Made by a program: the position numbers and the translations under genes. A stretch of DNA of 64,000 nucleotides from an uncultured Myxococcales bacterium (GTDB lineage: Bacteria > Myxococcota_A > UBA9042), in assembly GCA_903929795.1 (NCBI GenBank), contig CAIYWC010000011.1, positions 1-64,000 of the forward strand. Reading direction: 5' to 3'. Under the pieces are notes generated by a model. The model made no database searches. It saw nothing but the letters and a program-made list of their open reading frames with translations, and had not been told where the DNA came from. Of this stretch, positions 45,060-55,059 are shown one piece after another. The first letter of the stretch is position 1, and every line of letters starts with the position of its first letter.

Positions 45060-47693
45060 ATGCTGACGCTCCTTCGGCCAATCTCCCTGCGGCGCCTGAC
45101 CGAGCACAAGCTGCGTGCGGCGATGACGGCCGTCGGTATTTCGCTCGGCGTCGCCGTGCTGGTCGCCGTCGTGACGGTGAACGAGGGCATCGTCGGCTCG
45201 TTTTCCGACACGCTCGACCACATCAGCGGCCGCGTGGACCTGGAAGTGCGGGGCGGCGACACGGGGCTGGACGAGCTGCTGGTCGACAAAGCGCAGGCCG
45301 TGCCGGGCGTGAAATTCGCGACGCCGGTGATTGAGCGGACGCTGGATCTCGCGGATGGCTCCGGCGAGTCGCTGGCGATCCTGGCGATCAACTTTACCGA
45401 AAATCCCAAGGCGCTTGAGCACCTGTACCAGATCGACGCGGCGACGCTCAAGCGCCCGGCGGCGCCGGAAAAGGCCAAGAAAGACGATGAGTTCGCCGAC
45501 GATCCGTTTGCGATGCTCGACCAGCCGCGGCAGCTCGTGGTGACGACGGAGTTTGCCGCCAAGCACCATCTGGCCAAAGGCGGCACGGTGGAATTGCTGA
45601 CGCCGGGCGGGCGGCAGACGTTCACGGCGTTTTCGATCGTCGAGGCCAAGGGGCCGCAAAAGGCGATGGGCGGCAACCTGGCGATCATGGATTACGTGGA
45701 TGCTCAGGAGGTTTTTGACCTCAAGCACCGCGTCGATCGCCTCGACATCGCGCTGGACGATGCCAAGAAGCCCGGCGAGGTCGAGCGCGCGGTGGCAGCG
45801 CTGAAAAAGGCCGTGGGCACGCAGTACGATGTCGAGCGGCCCGGCAAGCGCCAGCAGCGCCAGGAGCAGCTGCTCAAGTCCTTCAAGCTGGCGTTGGCGA
45901 TCGGCGCGGGCGTGGCGCTGATCGTCGGTATGTTCCTGATTTATCACACGCTTTCGATCACGGTTGCGCAGCGGCGCTCGGAGATTGGCATCCTGCGGGC
46001 AGCGGGCGCGACGCGCGGCCAGATCGTCAAGCTCTTCACCCTGGAGGGCATCGTCTTCGGTTTTGGCGGCTCGGTGCTCGGCCTCGCCTTGGGCGCCGTG
46101 CTGGCGCGCGGCATGATGGAGACCTCCGCCCGCTCGGTGACCGATCTGTACCTGCGCGTGCACATTCAGGAAACGCGCGTCGCGTGGAGCACGATGGCGA
46201 TCGGCCTCGTGCTCGGCACGCTGTCGTCGGGGTTGGCGTCGCTGCTGCCGGCGTGGCAGGCCAGCCGGCTGTCGCCGGTCGACACAATCCGCACTGTTGC
46301 GTTTGATTTTCGCGGTGTGCCGACGCTGAAGCTGGAGGGCCGCGAATTCGCCGCTTTGGGGTGCTATGCGCTCGCGCCGGTCGTCGCGCAAGGCCCTGCG
46401 GTCGGCGGTTTTCCGGTATTTGGCCTGGCGGCGATGTTCTGCGTCGTGCTGGGAACGACGCTCCTGTCGCGTTGGCTGATGCTGCTGCTGACGCGCGTGC
46501 TCGGGCCGCTGGCGACGCGCTTTGGCGGCATCGAAGGCCGGCTCGCGGCGGACAACGTCACGCGCGGCGCCAACAAATCGGCCGTCACAGTCGCGTCGCT
46601 CATGGTCGGCTTGTCGATGGTCATGGGCAGCGCCATCCTGACCAGCAGCTTTCGCTACAGCATCCAGACGTGGATCGAACAAACAGTGCCGGCGGATCTC
46701 TTCATCACGTCCAACGCCAACATGGGCGGCATCAAGAACCAGCCGGTCGACTTCGCGCTCGCGGCCGAGATCGCCAGGATACCGGGCGTTGCGTCGGTCG
46801 ATACGGTGCGGCTGCGCAACGTCGACTTCAAGAATTCCCGCGTGTTGCTGCTGGCTTTGCAGACCCGGATCCGCTTCCAACACACCTCCGCTTGGCCGAT
46901 TTCCCGCTGTGCCGGCGACTGCAAGACCGTGACGTCCCGGCTGACGGCGGGCGAGGGCGTCGTCATCTCGGAGACCCTGTCGCACCGTTTTGGCACCAAT
47001 CCCGGCGAGCTGATCGGTCTGCAGACGGCTCACGGACTCGTGCAATTTCCAGTGCTTGCGGCGATGCGCGACTATTCGAGCGACCAGGGCGCTGTGTTCA
47101 TGGACCGCGAGCTCTACCTGAAGCATTGGGACGACGAGAAGGTCGACACGTTTGAGCCGTACATGAAGCCCGGCGTGGATCCCAAGGTGGTGCGTGAGCA
47201 GGTCCTGGCGAAATTCGGCAAGCAATACAGGCTATTCGCACTGACCAACGTGGAGTTTCGCGAGGAGATCGGCCAGATGATCGAGCGCGTGTTCAGCATC
47301 ACCCGCGCGCTGGAGCTGGTGACGATTCTCATCTCGCTCCTGTCGGTCGTGAACACGCTCCTGACGGCGATTCTCGACCGGATGCGCGAGATCGGCGTGC
47401 TGCGCGCGGTGGGCATGAAGCGCGACCAGTTGGTGCGCGTGATCCTGACGGAATCGCTGATTCTGGCGCTGATTGGCGCGACGATCGGCATCGTGGTGGG
47501 GACCATCAACGGGCTCATCATCTTGAAGGTCGTGAATGCGCAGGACACGGGCTGGGACGTGCCGATGCATTTTCCAGGGCACTTGGCGGCGATTTACGCC
47601 TCGGCGCTGGTCGTGGTGGGCGTGCTGGCGGCGATCTACCCGGCCAAAGTCGCCGCGCGCGTGCCGGTCGTCGATGCGCTGAATTACGAGTAA
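45060..47693 (+). CDS. FtsX-type ABC permease, two-domain
   Basis: 877-aa inner-membrane protein. The first helix (~25-45) is followed by a ~200-residue MacB-like periplasmic domain, three helices (FtsX domain 1, with R-R-S-E-I-G-I-L-R-A-A-G-A), a second helix pair and second periplasmic domain, and a final FtsX domain (M-R-E-I-G-V-L-R-A-V-G-M-K-R). This duplicated layout is that of LolC/MacB-family permeases that extract lipoproteins or expel substrates. No ATPase gene is adjacent, so its motor is elsewhere. ATG 45060 is chosen over an upstream TTG. yacG follows after 4 nt. Confidence 0.85.
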   Translation: MLTLLRPISLRRLTEHKLRAAMTAVGISLGVAVLVAVVTVNEGIVGSFSDTLDHISGRVDLEVRGGDTGLDELLVDKAQAVPGVKFATPVIERTLDLADGSGESLAILAINFTENPKALEHLYQIDAATLKRPAAPEKAKKDDEFADDPFAMLDQPRQLVVTTEFAAKHHLAKGGTVELLTPGGRQTFTAFSIVEAKGPQKAMGGNLAIMDYVDAQEVFDLKHRVDRLDIALDDAKKPGEVERAVAALKKAVGTQYDVERPGKRQQRQEQLLKSFKLALAIGAGVALIVGMFLIYHTLSITVAQRRSEIGILRAAGATRGQIVKLFTLEGIVFGFGGSVLGLALGAVLARGMMETSARSVTDLYLRVHIQETRVAWSTMAIGLVLGTLSSGLASLLPAWQASRLSPVDTIRTVAFDFRGVPTLKLEGREFAALGCYALAPVVAQGPAVGGFPVFGLAAMFCVVLGTTLLSRWLMLLLTRVLGPLATRFGGIEGRLAADNVTRGANKSAVTVASLMVGLSMVMGSAILTSSFRYSIQTWIEQTVPADLFITSNANMGGIKNQPVDFALAAEIARIPGVASVDTVRLRNVDFKNSRVLLLALQTRIRFQHTSAWPISRCAGDCKTVTSRLTAGEGVVISETLSHRFGTNPGELIGLQTAHGLVQFPVLAAMRDYSSDQGAVFMDRELYLKHWDDEKVDTFEPYMKPGVDPKVVREQVLAKFGKQYRLFALTNVEFREEIGQMIERVFSITRALELVTILISLLSVVNTLLTAILDRMREIGVLRAVGMKRDQLVRVILTESLILALIGATIGIVVGTINGLIILKVVNAQDTGWDVPMHFPGHLAAIYASALVVVGVLAAIYPAKVAARVPVVDALNYE

Positions 47694-47697
47694 AAGC

Positions 47698-47916
47698 ATG
47701 AACATCGCCTGCCCCACCTGCAAGAAGCCCAGCGCGCCGCGCGCCGAAAACAAGGCGTTTCCCTTCTGCTGCGAGCGGTGCCGCCTCATCGACCTGGGCG
47801 CCTGGCTGAGCGAGAGCTACCGCGTGCCCGTCGGACCTGACGAGACCGAGCGCGACGGCGTCACGGAGGACGAAGCCGCCGGCCTCGTCCGCGGCTCCGG
47901 CGATTTGCCCAACTGA
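47698..47916 (+). CDS. yacG: DNA gyrase inhibitor YacG (zinc ribbon)
   Basis: 72-aa zinc protein. Ligands are Cys5, Cys8, Cys24 and Cys28 (C-P-T-C and C-C-E-R-C), followed by the R-L-I-D-L-G-A-W-L motif of YacG, which binds GyrB and blocks DNA binding in E. coli. The acidic C-terminal tail is typical. It lies 4 nt after the permease stop and 23 nt before the ATP-grasp gene, so probably in one operon. Confidence 0.88.
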   Translation: MNIACPTCKKPSAPRAENKAFPFCCERCRLIDLGAWLSESYRVPVGPDETERDGVTEDEAAGLVRGSGDLPN

Positions 47917-47939
47917 GGCGATTGGAGCACGCTCGGCGC

Positions 47940-49139
47940 ATGGCGGTGGACCACGTCAATCTGTTTACGACGATCGCGGTGTCCCTGACGGGCACGGGCT
48001 TGGCCGTGGCGCGCGACGTGTCGCAGCTGGGACCGGTGCTCGGGATTGACGCTGATCGCACGCGGCCGGGGCGTTACAGCCGTCACGTCCAGCTGCTGCC
48101 GCGCCTGAGCGACCGCGCGTTGGACGCTGGGCTGGCGGACGATCTGGCGCAGTATGCGCAAGCGCGCAACCAGCCAGTCGTGCTCCTCCCGGCTGCGGAC
48201 GACGCGTGCGAGTGGGCGATTGCCCAGCGCGATCGCCTGGAGCCGCACGTGCGCGTTTCCGCGGGCTACACGCAGGCGCGCGCGGGCGTGCTGCTGGACA
48301 AGTCGGCGTTTGCCGCGCGCTGCCAGGAGCTGGGGATCGACGTGCCGCGGACGCTGCAGCCCTGCGATCTGGCGGACGTGCGCGCGTTTGCCGCCGACGT
48401 CGGGCTGCCGTGCATCGTCAAGCCGCGGGCGGGCCACAAGTGGCGCGATCGCCTGAGCGGCCAAAAACTGTTGGTGCCCAAGACGTTGGCGGAATTGGAG
48501 CACGCGATGGCGCACGTCGTGGGCGATCCTGCCGCGGTTGTGTTGCAGGAGCTGGTCGCCGGTCCGGAGCGCAATCTGGCGGTGGGCGCGGTGTGGAGCG
48601 ACCAGGCTGGCGCGGTGCGCAGCGTGCTGACCGCGCGCAAAATCCGGCAGTTTCCGCGGCAATTTGGCTCGGGATCGCGCGTGGTGACGGAGGATTTGCC
48701 AGAGGTGGCGGCGCTTTCGACGGCGATCGTCGCGGCGCTGGACTACCGCGGGCTGTGCGGCACCGAGTTCAAGCTGGACGAGCGTACGGGGCGCTGGCGG
48801 CTCATCGAGATCAACCCGCGGCCGACGCTGTGGTACGACCTGTGCCGAGCCGCGGGCGTGCACCTGATCCGCGCGCACGCTCAGGAGCTGGCGGGGCTGC
48901 CGATTGCGCCCCTGGCGCCGCAGACCCATGGCGTGGCGTGGACGTATGGCTTGCGCGACGTGGTTGCGCTCGGCCAGGCGGGCGGCGTGCCGGCGGTGTT
49001 GCACGCGCTGCGGCAGGAAGCGTGGGCGCACACGGATGCGGTCATGGCGTGGGACGATCCGCGGGCGACGCTGGCCTCGGTGGGCCATTTCGCGGCGCAA
49101 GCGCTGGCTCACCTGCGGCCGGGACGAGGCGGAAAGTGA
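47940..49139 (+). CDS. ATP-grasp ligase of unknown specificity
   Basis: 399-aa ATP-grasp enzyme. After a Rossmann-like N-terminus come the ATP-binding segment (L-P-C-I-V-K-P-R-A-G-H-K-W), V-L-Q-E-L-V-A-G-P-E and the metal-binding motif W-R-L-I-E-I-N-P-R-P-T-L. It resembles carboxylate-amine ligases distantly related to carbamoyl-phosphate synthase. The product is probably a small amide or peptide bond; the substrate cannot be told. GGAG lies 11 nt before ATG 47940. The next gene overlaps its stop (GTGA). Confidence 0.75.
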   Translation: MAVDHVNLFTTIAVSLTGTGLAVARDVSQLGPVLGIDADRTRPGRYSRHVQLLPRLSDRALDAGLADDLAQYAQARNQPVVLLPAADDACEWAIAQRDRLEPHVRVSAGYTQARAGVLLDKSAFAARCQELGIDVPRTLQPCDLADVRAFAADVGLPCIVKPRAGHKWRDRLSGQKLLVPKTLAELEHAMAHVVGDPAAVVLQELVAGPERNLAVGAVWSDQAGAVRSVLTARKIRQFPRQFGSGSRVVTEDLPEVAALSTAIVAALDYRGLCGTEFKLDERTGRWRLIEINPRPTLWYDLCRAAGVHLIRAHAQELAGLPIAPLAPQTHGVAWTYGLRDVVALGQAGGVPAVLHALRQEAWAHTDAVMAWDDPRATLASVGHFAAQALAHLRPGRGGK

Positions 49140-50173
49140 AGAAATTCAGGAGGAAATTCGCGTTGTGCGCGCTGATCGCCAGCAGTTCCGGCTGCACGTC
49201 CTCGCGCGCCATGGAAGCGTGGCGCGACGGCTGGGTGCAGGAGCAAAAGGGCGCGACGACGCCGGCGCTGCGCAAGTACGTCGACGCGACGAGCCGACTG
49301 GGCAAGTACCCGGGCGCGATGCTAAACCGGATTCGGCTGCTGGCGGCGGTGCCGGAGCGGCGCGGTGAAGCCCAGGAATTGCTGGACAAGCTGGTCAAGA
49401 GCGACCCGACCGACCCGCGCGTGGCGTCGTTCTCGGCGATGTGGGCGCTTTCGCAAGGCGAGGTGCCGCTGGCCCGCAACCGGGTGAATGCGGGCGTGCT
49501 CAAGCCCGATGACCTGGACGACACGGTCGCTGCGATGCGTCAGGCAGAGCTGGCGGTGCTGATGGCCGAAAAGCAGTGGGAGGCCGCCTGGCAGCGCGCC
49601 AAGGACTTGGCGCCCTCGACGCCACAGGACAGCCTGCGGGTGGCGACATTGGCGTGGAATGTCGGGGAGTTTGGTCGCGCGGAGCAGCTGGTGGGGCCGG
49701 CGCTGGACTGCAAGGAAAAGTGGCTGCTCCAGGCGCTGTTGGCCGCGCGGGCGGGGCAGTGGCGCGACGCCGGGCAGCGGCTGGCGCAGCTGGAAGGCGA
49801 CGCGGTGACGCCGCTGGTCCAAGCGCTGCGGGCGGAGGCGGCGCTGCACGCTGAGCCGCCGGATCTGGCCGTGGCCTTGCGCGACGCGGCGGAGGCGGCC
49901 CGGCGCGACCCGGCGGACGCGCTGGTGACCGAAGTCTGGGGCACGGCGCAGCTTGTCGCCAAGCAGCCGGGGTTGGCGCGCGACCTGCTGGCGTCGCTGA
50001 CCGTGCGCGGCGCGGGCTGGTCCACGTGGTACAACCTGGGCCTGGCGCAGCTGCGCCTGGGAGACCTGCCGGCTGCCGCGCAGGCGTTCACCATCGCGGC
50101 CCAGCGGTGTCCGACCTGCGCTTCGCCGGTCAAGAACCGTGACGTCCTGGCCAAGCTGGGCCTCACGCAGTAG
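49136..50173 (+). CDS. TPR-like lipoprotein
   Basis: 345-aa lipoprotein with a GTG start overlapping the ATP-grasp stop and GAGGCGG upstream. The signal has basic residues and lipobox S-S-G-C. The rest is Ala/Leu-rich helical pairs (A-E-Q-L-V-G-P-A-L, Q-W-R-D-A-G-Q-R-L-A-Q-L, T-W-Y-N-L-G-L-A-Q-L-R-L-G) of TPR type, ending in C-P-T-C. Probably a scaffold at the inner face of the outer membrane. Confidence 0.72.
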   Translation: MKKFRRKFALCALIASSSGCTSSRAMEAWRDGWVQEQKGATTPALRKYVDATSRLGKYPGAMLNRIRLLAAVPERRGEAQELLDKLVKSDPTDPRVASFSAMWALSQGEVPLARNRVNAGVLKPDDLDDTVAAMRQAELAVLMAEKQWEAAWQRAKDLAPSTPQDSLRVATLAWNVGEFGRAEQLVGPALDCKEKWLLQALLAARAGQWRDAGQRLAQLEGDAVTPLVQALRAEAALHAEPPDLAVALRDAAEAARRDPADALVTEVWGTAQLVAKQPGLARDLLASLTVRGAGWSTWYNLGLAQLRLGDLPAAAQAFTIAAQRCPTCASPVKNRDVLAKLGLTQ

Positions 50174-50187
50174 CGATCGCCCCCCGC

Positions 50188-50216
50188 TTGTCGCGTCGCC
50201 GCGCTCCTGCCACAAT
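50188..50216 (+). promoter_or_regulatory. Candidate promoter for the 50259 lipoprotein
   Basis: TTGTCG (50188-50193), 17-nt spacer, CACAAT (50211-50216); each matches four of six positions. Confidence 0.35.
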
Positions 50217-50258
50217 CGCGGCTCATTGCGCGCCTGCCGTGGCGCTGTTTGGGTCGCC

Positions 50259-51881
50259 ATGCTGCGTTTGATTTCGTTTCGTCCGTTCTTGGCCCTCGTG
50301 GTCGCCGCGTCCTTGCTCTTGGCGTGCGGCAACGCGCCCAAGAAGAAAAAGACCGCCGTCAAGACGGAAGCTGCCGCAGCGAGTGTCGCGGAAGTCATGG
50401 AAACGCGTCGCAAACGCGTGATGGCGCAGCTGCCCGATGGCGACGATATGACGGGCGAAGAGCACCCATGGCTGGCGTGGATCAAAAAGAGCGTGGCAGT
50501 GTCGCCGGCCAATGAGCTGCGCAAGGCGGCGACGACGGTAGAGAACACGCCGGTGGCGGACCAGGCGGAGGCGCTGGCGAAGTGGGCGGAAGCGTCGCGT
50601 GCGTATTTCCAGGACGAGAAAATCGAGCCCAACGAGTACTGGACGACGCTGGGGACGGCGCGGCGGCTGTCGGCCGGGACGCCGTGGGAAGCGGACATGG
50701 AGTTCGAGGCGCTGCTGTTTCACGCGGCGGAGCTGGCGCGGTCGTGGACGCTGATGGAGGGCAATCCGCACGACGATCGCGTGCTGCGGTTCTTCACGTA
50801 TTGGAAATTTGTCTTTGATTTCAATCCAAAGACCGGCATTTACGAGGACGAAGTCAACTGGGTGTGCGCCAACAAGCTCGGCGATTTCTGCAAGGACATC
50901 CCGATGGAAGAGCGGCCGGGCCAGGTGCAGCGCAAGTATTACGAGGGCGTGGTCAAGCAGATCGAGGCGTACAAGGCGAAATATGCCAACAGCCCGTGGA
51001 TTGCGTTGCTCGACCGGTTCGCGGCGAAGTACAAAGAAAAGGCGGCCAAGCTACCGAAATTTGTGGAGTATCCGATCTTTCCTGGCATCCGTTCGACCTT
51101 CGCTGCGCCGCTGGGTGGCAACGCGGTCCTGACGATCACCGACAAAGGCGTGAATTTGATGGATAATCAGCTGCGCAAGCCGGAGGATGGCTGGAAGGCG
51201 GACTGGACGCCGGACGCCAAGCTGTCGGAGGACATCAGCAAGCTCGTGGAAGCCGTGCGGTCGACGACCCAGTCGCAGTATAACCAGTCGAATATTCTGC
51301 TGGTTACGCTCGCGGACGTGCCCATGCGCTACCTGGAGGCGGCGCTGCGGGCGACGATCGTCGGCGAACACGCCAAAGAATGGGCGACGGCGTGGCTGGT
51401 TGGCCGGCGGCGCGGCGATGGGTCAAACCGGCGCGCCGGCTACCAGATCACGATCTTGCCGGTCGCGGCGGCGGGCGACAAGAAGAATCACGTCGACGCG
51501 ACGGTGAACAAGACCGTGCCGTTCAGCTTCACCCTGGAGAAAAAGAAGTGGCAGTGCCTGGCTTGGGCGACCGTGGGCAAGGATCCTTACGAGGCCAAGG
51601 CGTTTCAGTCCATCGTGTTCCACGACGGCAAGCTGATCCACGCGGCGCGGATTTCCGGCTCGGGCGCGCTGACGGGCGACCAGGCAGCCCCCAGTGACGG
51701 TGAAGGCGGCCGGCTCGAAGCCTGGGGCGATGCGCAGGCGACTTCCATCGTCGTTGCCGTCCCCGACAGCGCGCCATACAAGGACCTGCTCGAAGCGATG
51801 AACGGCGTCGCGCTCCGCTGCGATGTCGAAGGTTGTAAGGTCCCGCGCGTCCAGCCGGTCTTTCTGGCGACTTGCAAGTAG
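50259..51881 (+). CDS. Uncharacterised lipoprotein
   Basis: 540-aa lipoprotein (lipobox L-L-L-A-C) with a Lys-rich patch right after the Cys. The body is helical up to ~290 (W-T-T-L-G-T-A-R-R-L-S, K-Y-Y-E-G-V-V-K-Q-I-E-A-Y-K-A-K-Y), then a mixed alpha/beta domain with paired Cys near the end (R-C-D-V-E-G-C and T-C-K). No known family is recognised. The next gene is convergent across a 351-bp gap. Confidence 0.7.
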   Translation: MLRLISFRPFLALVVAASLLLACGNAPKKKKTAVKTEAAAASVAEVMETRRKRVMAQLPDGDDMTGEEHPWLAWIKKSVAVSPANELRKAATTVENTPVADQAEALAKWAEASRAYFQDEKIEPNEYWTTLGTARRLSAGTPWEADMEFEALLFHAAELARSWTLMEGNPHDDRVLRFFTYWKFVFDFNPKTGIYEDEVNWVCANKLGDFCKDIPMEERPGQVQRKYYEGVVKQIEAYKAKYANSPWIALLDRFAAKYKEKAAKLPKFVEYPIFPGIRSTFAAPLGGNAVLTITDKGVNLMDNQLRKPEDGWKADWTPDAKLSEDISKLVEAVRSTTQSQYNQSNILLVTLADVPMRYLEAALRATIVGEHAKEWATAWLVGRRRGDGSNRRAGYQITILPVAAAGDKKNHVDATVNKTVPFSFTLEKKKWQCLAWATVGKDPYEAKAFQSIVFHDGKLIHAARISGSGALTGDQAAPSDGEGGRLEAWGDAQATSIVVAVPDSAPYKDLLEAMNGVALRCDVEGCKVPRVQPVFLATCK

Positions 51882-52005
51882 GACCGCGCGCAGATCGGGC
51901 TTCGCGCCGGGCCTCCACGCCACCCAGCAAAACGCCTCCCCCACCGCGCGCCGGCGGAAGCCGGACACACCACCACCTTGGACTCCGGAGCGCTTGTCGC
52001 GCTGC

Positions 52006-52038
52006 CGGGGCCCGCGGCCCCGCGGCGTTGGCGCCGCG
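52006..52038. terminator. Two adjoining GC hairpins between convergent genes
   Basis: CGGGGCC-CGC-GGCCCCG (52006-52022) adjoins GCGGCG-TTGG-CGCCGC (52022-52037). Both stems are perfect (7 and 6 bp) and lie in the middle of the 351-bp gap 51882-52232. There is no T-run, so termination would be atypical. The rest of the gap shows nothing recognisable. Confidence 0.35.
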
Positions 52039-52232
52039 TCCGCCCCTCCAGTTGAGCAGCCTGCACTGCAAGCCGCTACCCAAGAGCCAAGTTGTGGCAA
52101 CGCGCCGCCACCGTCCGTACGCACGGGTGAACGCGAAGGGGAGCCCAGCTCAACTCCCAACTCAGTATTCGTTCAGGCGTGAATTCTGCCGCGGGGCTCG
52201 CAAAAAAACTTTGGCCGACAGCCCGCTGCGCG

Positions 52233-55046
52233 TCACTCCGTCCCTTCGAGGTCCGGTCCGACGCCGCGTTTTCCCTCAAATTTGCACGGTGCGGCCGTTT
52301 TGCGGACCCAGAGCTCCATCTCCAAATCCTTCCAATGCTTAAGTTCCGGGTCGTGAAAGACCCTCTCCTGCTGGAAGTGCGCCATCAGCGTCGCGCGTTT
52401 GGGCAATTGCGCCACGGCAAAGTAGCTCATGGGTGCGACAACCACATATTTCAGGTTGTCCTTGCACACCGCGTCCCAAAAGTCCTCCAGACGCACGGCG
52501 CCGGTGTCAAAAACCTTGGAATTTGTGTCCACTTGGTCGCCCGCGAGCCGCCGTCCGGAGAGCAGCGCAAGCAGCGGCGCGTAGTCGCTCGCGCCCGTAA
52601 TCGTCTCGTCCGGTTTGCTGTGGTCGCGGATCCACGCCGCCATCTCTTCCGCACTGGAATACCAGCGTTTTTTGTTCCACAGGTAGTGGTGCACGCCCGA
52701 CTCGATGTTGCCGCGCAGCCGCCCCTCGCCCCAAAACGCCGCGCGCGTCAGCTCGCCCAGCCATGCCGGCCCGGGCGGCTCAAGCCACTCGAAAGCCAAC
52801 TGCTCGCCCACGCCTTTGGAATCGCCCACGTGCTTGAATTCGGATGGATAAGCTTTTAGATTCGCAGCATTGTTGATTGGAACCGCCAAGAGCGCCAGAC
52901 AGCCCAGCACCAGCGCCGCCCGTCCCGCGACCGCCGCGTAGGGGTCCAGCTGCGGCTGATGAGCGCGTACCGCCGTCGCGGCCAGCTCGCCCAGGGCGTG
53001 CAGGGTGACGGCTGCGCAGATCGCGACGAGCGGCAGGATCAGCGCCCAATAGAAATCGTAGCGCTCCTTGAATTGGCCGAATTCGCCGACCAGCGCCACT
53101 GCCGCGGTGAAAACCACCATCTTGTGCCCGGGATTCGGCGTCTGCCACCACGTGCGCGGGTTCCAGAGCGCGCGCCAGGGCGACGGGTCGTTGGCCCTGC
53201 GCGCCGGGTTTAACCGCCGCGTGTGGAGCCAGAGCTGCAGACCCACCGCCAGCGGCATCAGCAGCGCGAGCCACAGGTGCACGGCGTGGTAGTACAGGAC
53301 GATCGTGAAATCCTTGGCACCGAGCATCAGAAACAGGTTGTTGAACCACGCCGGCGGACCGCCCGAGATCGCCATGAACCCTTCAATTTTGGCTTTTTTG
53401 GCAAAGTGGTAGGTGAAGACCTCGGTCAGGTAGTGGTCGCCGGCCAGCAGCGTGCCGATGAACGTGATCGAGCCCCATACCGCAAGGAAGCCAAGAAACA
53501 CGCGCACCGCGGGTTGTCCAAGCCAGCGTCGCCACTGCACTTTCTCCGGGCCCAGCGGCACGAACGCCAGCATCCCGACCATGGCCAGCATCATGCCAAG
53601 CGCGTAGAACCCCGTCGCCGCGGCGGCGCCAATTAGCGCGCCGCCCAGCAGCATCCGACCGCGCAAGATGGCCCAGACGCCCCACATCATCCAGCAGGTC
53701 GTCAGGTTTACGCCGGTCAGATTCGTCGAGGATTGGAGCACTTCCGCGGCAAACAGGTCCAAACCCAGCGCCAGCAGGCCCGCCGGCACGCCCACCAGCC
53801 GCCGCGCGATCCGCCAGGTCGCGATCGCCGCGCCCAGCGAAGCAAGCACCGAAAGCCACTTGCCGACCAGGAAGTCGTAGCCCAGCAGCTTGTACGCGAG
53901 CGCCGGCACCGCAATGTGCAGCGGCGGGTGACTGAAGAAGAAGTCGCGGTACGGCCACTTCCCCTCGGTCCACAGCCGCGCGGCGTAGTAGTACAGCGCC
54001 TCGTCGGTGGTCGAATAGCGCGTCCCGTTGGCCTTGAGCACCAGCCAAATCGCCACCAGCCCCAGCACGGCGATGACCTCCGCGCCGGGCCACAGCCGCG
54101 CCCAGCCGCGCGTCCGATCGTCCTCTGGCGCGACGCGCTGGATCGCCTGACTGATGGCGCCGCTCGCCAACAGCAGCGCACCCAGCCCGAAGACGCCCCA
54201 GGCGACGTGACCCGCCAACAGCGGCTGCGCGACCACGAACAGCGCCAGTCCGACCGTCAGCGCTTGCCAGACAATGCGCGGCAGCTCCCGCTGGACCAGC
54301 GCCCACACTGCAAGGCCGACCAGCACCGTCGCCGCCAGCACGTCGCCGCTCCCGCTCAGGCCGGCGTCGTGCATCACGACCGCAGCGTCGGTCGTCGTTG
54401 GCACCGTCAGCCCGGCCAGTGCGGCCCAAAGCGGCACTTCGCTGTGGCCCAGCCAGCCTTGCGGCACCAGCAGCACGGCAGCGAGCAGCGCCGTGCCCAG
54501 CGCCAGCCACGCGCGCGCCGTCCGGACATTGGGCCCGGTCAGCACCAGCGCGGCGCCCAGCGCAATCGCCGCGCCAATCGGCAGCGTCAGGCCCTGCAGC
54601 GAACTGCGCAGCGGCTCGGTGGCTTGCACCGAAAGCAGCGGAAAAGCGCATTCGCGCAGGCGAAATGCCACCAGCGCCAGACAGGCCGCGGCCATCAGGC
54701 TCCAGGTCGGTAGATCGCGCTCGTGCGACCAGGATCGCAGCTTGGCGGCGATCAGCCCCAGGGCGGCCAGCGCGGCAGCCATCAGCCCCGCCGAGTCTGC
54801 CAGACGCGCGACGCTCGGAAACGGCGCTTTCGCGGTCGGCAGCGCGGCGCCCACCACCAGCAGCAGGACGCCGGCCACCGTGAGCACCAGGGGCAGCAGC
54901 TGCATCGGCTGCTGCGGCGCCTCCCGCTCCGGTTCGGGCTCGGCATCGGTCGGCGGCTCCGGCGCGCTTGGCGCCGATTGCGCGACGTTCGGCTGCAGCG
55001 TCGGCAGCGCAGTCGGCTTGGGCGGCTTGACAGAACGACGCGCCAT
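52233..55046 (-). CDS. Large GT-C-like membrane glycosyltransferase
   Basis: 937-aa polytopic protein. A Pro/Glu-rich cytoplasmic N-terminus (~50 aa) is followed by many membrane helices and a C-terminal ~200-residue soluble domain. After several helices comes T-T-D-E-A-L-Y-Y-Y-A-A-R-L-W-T-E-G with F-S-H-P-P-L-H, the D-E and H-P-P motifs of ArnT/PMT-type (GT39/83-like) transferases that use polyprenyl-phosphate sugars. Likely modifies a lipid, protein or polysaccharide in the periplasm. It follows the MeaB gene by 13 nt. Confidence 0.78.
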   Translation of the reverse strand: MARRSVKPPKPTALPTLQPNVAQSAPSAPEPPTDAEPEPEREAPQQPMQLLPLVLTVAGVLLLVVGAALPTAKAPFPSVARLADSAGLMAAALAALGLIAAKLRSWSHERDLPTWSLMAAACLALVAFRLRECAFPLLSVQATEPLRSSLQGLTLPIGAAIALGAALVLTGPNVRTARAWLALGTALLAAVLLVPQGWLGHSEVPLWAALAGLTVPTTTDAAVVMHDAGLSGSGDVLAATVLVGLAVWALVQRELPRIVWQALTVGLALFVVAQPLLAGHVAWGVFGLGALLLASGAISQAIQRVAPEDDRTRGWARLWPGAEVIAVLGLVAIWLVLKANGTRYSTTDEALYYYAARLWTEGKWPYRDFFFSHPPLHIAVPALAYKLLGYDFLVGKWLSVLASLGAAIATWRIARRLVGVPAGLLALGLDLFAAEVLQSSTNLTGVNLTTCWMMWGVWAILRGRMLLGGALIGAAAATGFYALGMMLAMVGMLAFVPLGPEKVQWRRWLGQPAVRVFLGFLAVWGSITFIGTLLAGDHYLTEVFTYHFAKKAKIEGFMAISGGPPAWFNNLFLMLGAKDFTIVLYYHAVHLWLALLMPLAVGLQLWLHTRRLNPARRANDPSPWRALWNPRTWWQTPNPGHKMVVFTAAVALVGEFGQFKERYDFYWALILPLVAICAAVTLHALGELAATAVRAHQPQLDPYAAVAGRAALVLGCLALLAVPINNAANLKAYPSEFKHVGDSKGVGEQLAFEWLEPPGPAWLGELTRAAFWGEGRLRGNIESGVHHYLWNKKRWYSSAEEMAAWIRDHSKPDETITGASDYAPLLALLSGRRLAGDQVDTNSKVFDTGAVRLEDFWDAVCKDNLKYVVVAPMSYFAVAQLPKRATLMAHFQQERVFHDPELKHWKDLEMELWVRKTAAPCKFEGKRGVGPDLEGTE

Positions 55047-55059
55047 GGGTCCTCCGCTG

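Noticed and set aside
43626-47225. 1199-codon minus-strand frame opposite dnaJ and the permease
   Set aside because: Shadow of two certain genes; composition is His/Arg/Ala-rich without motifs.
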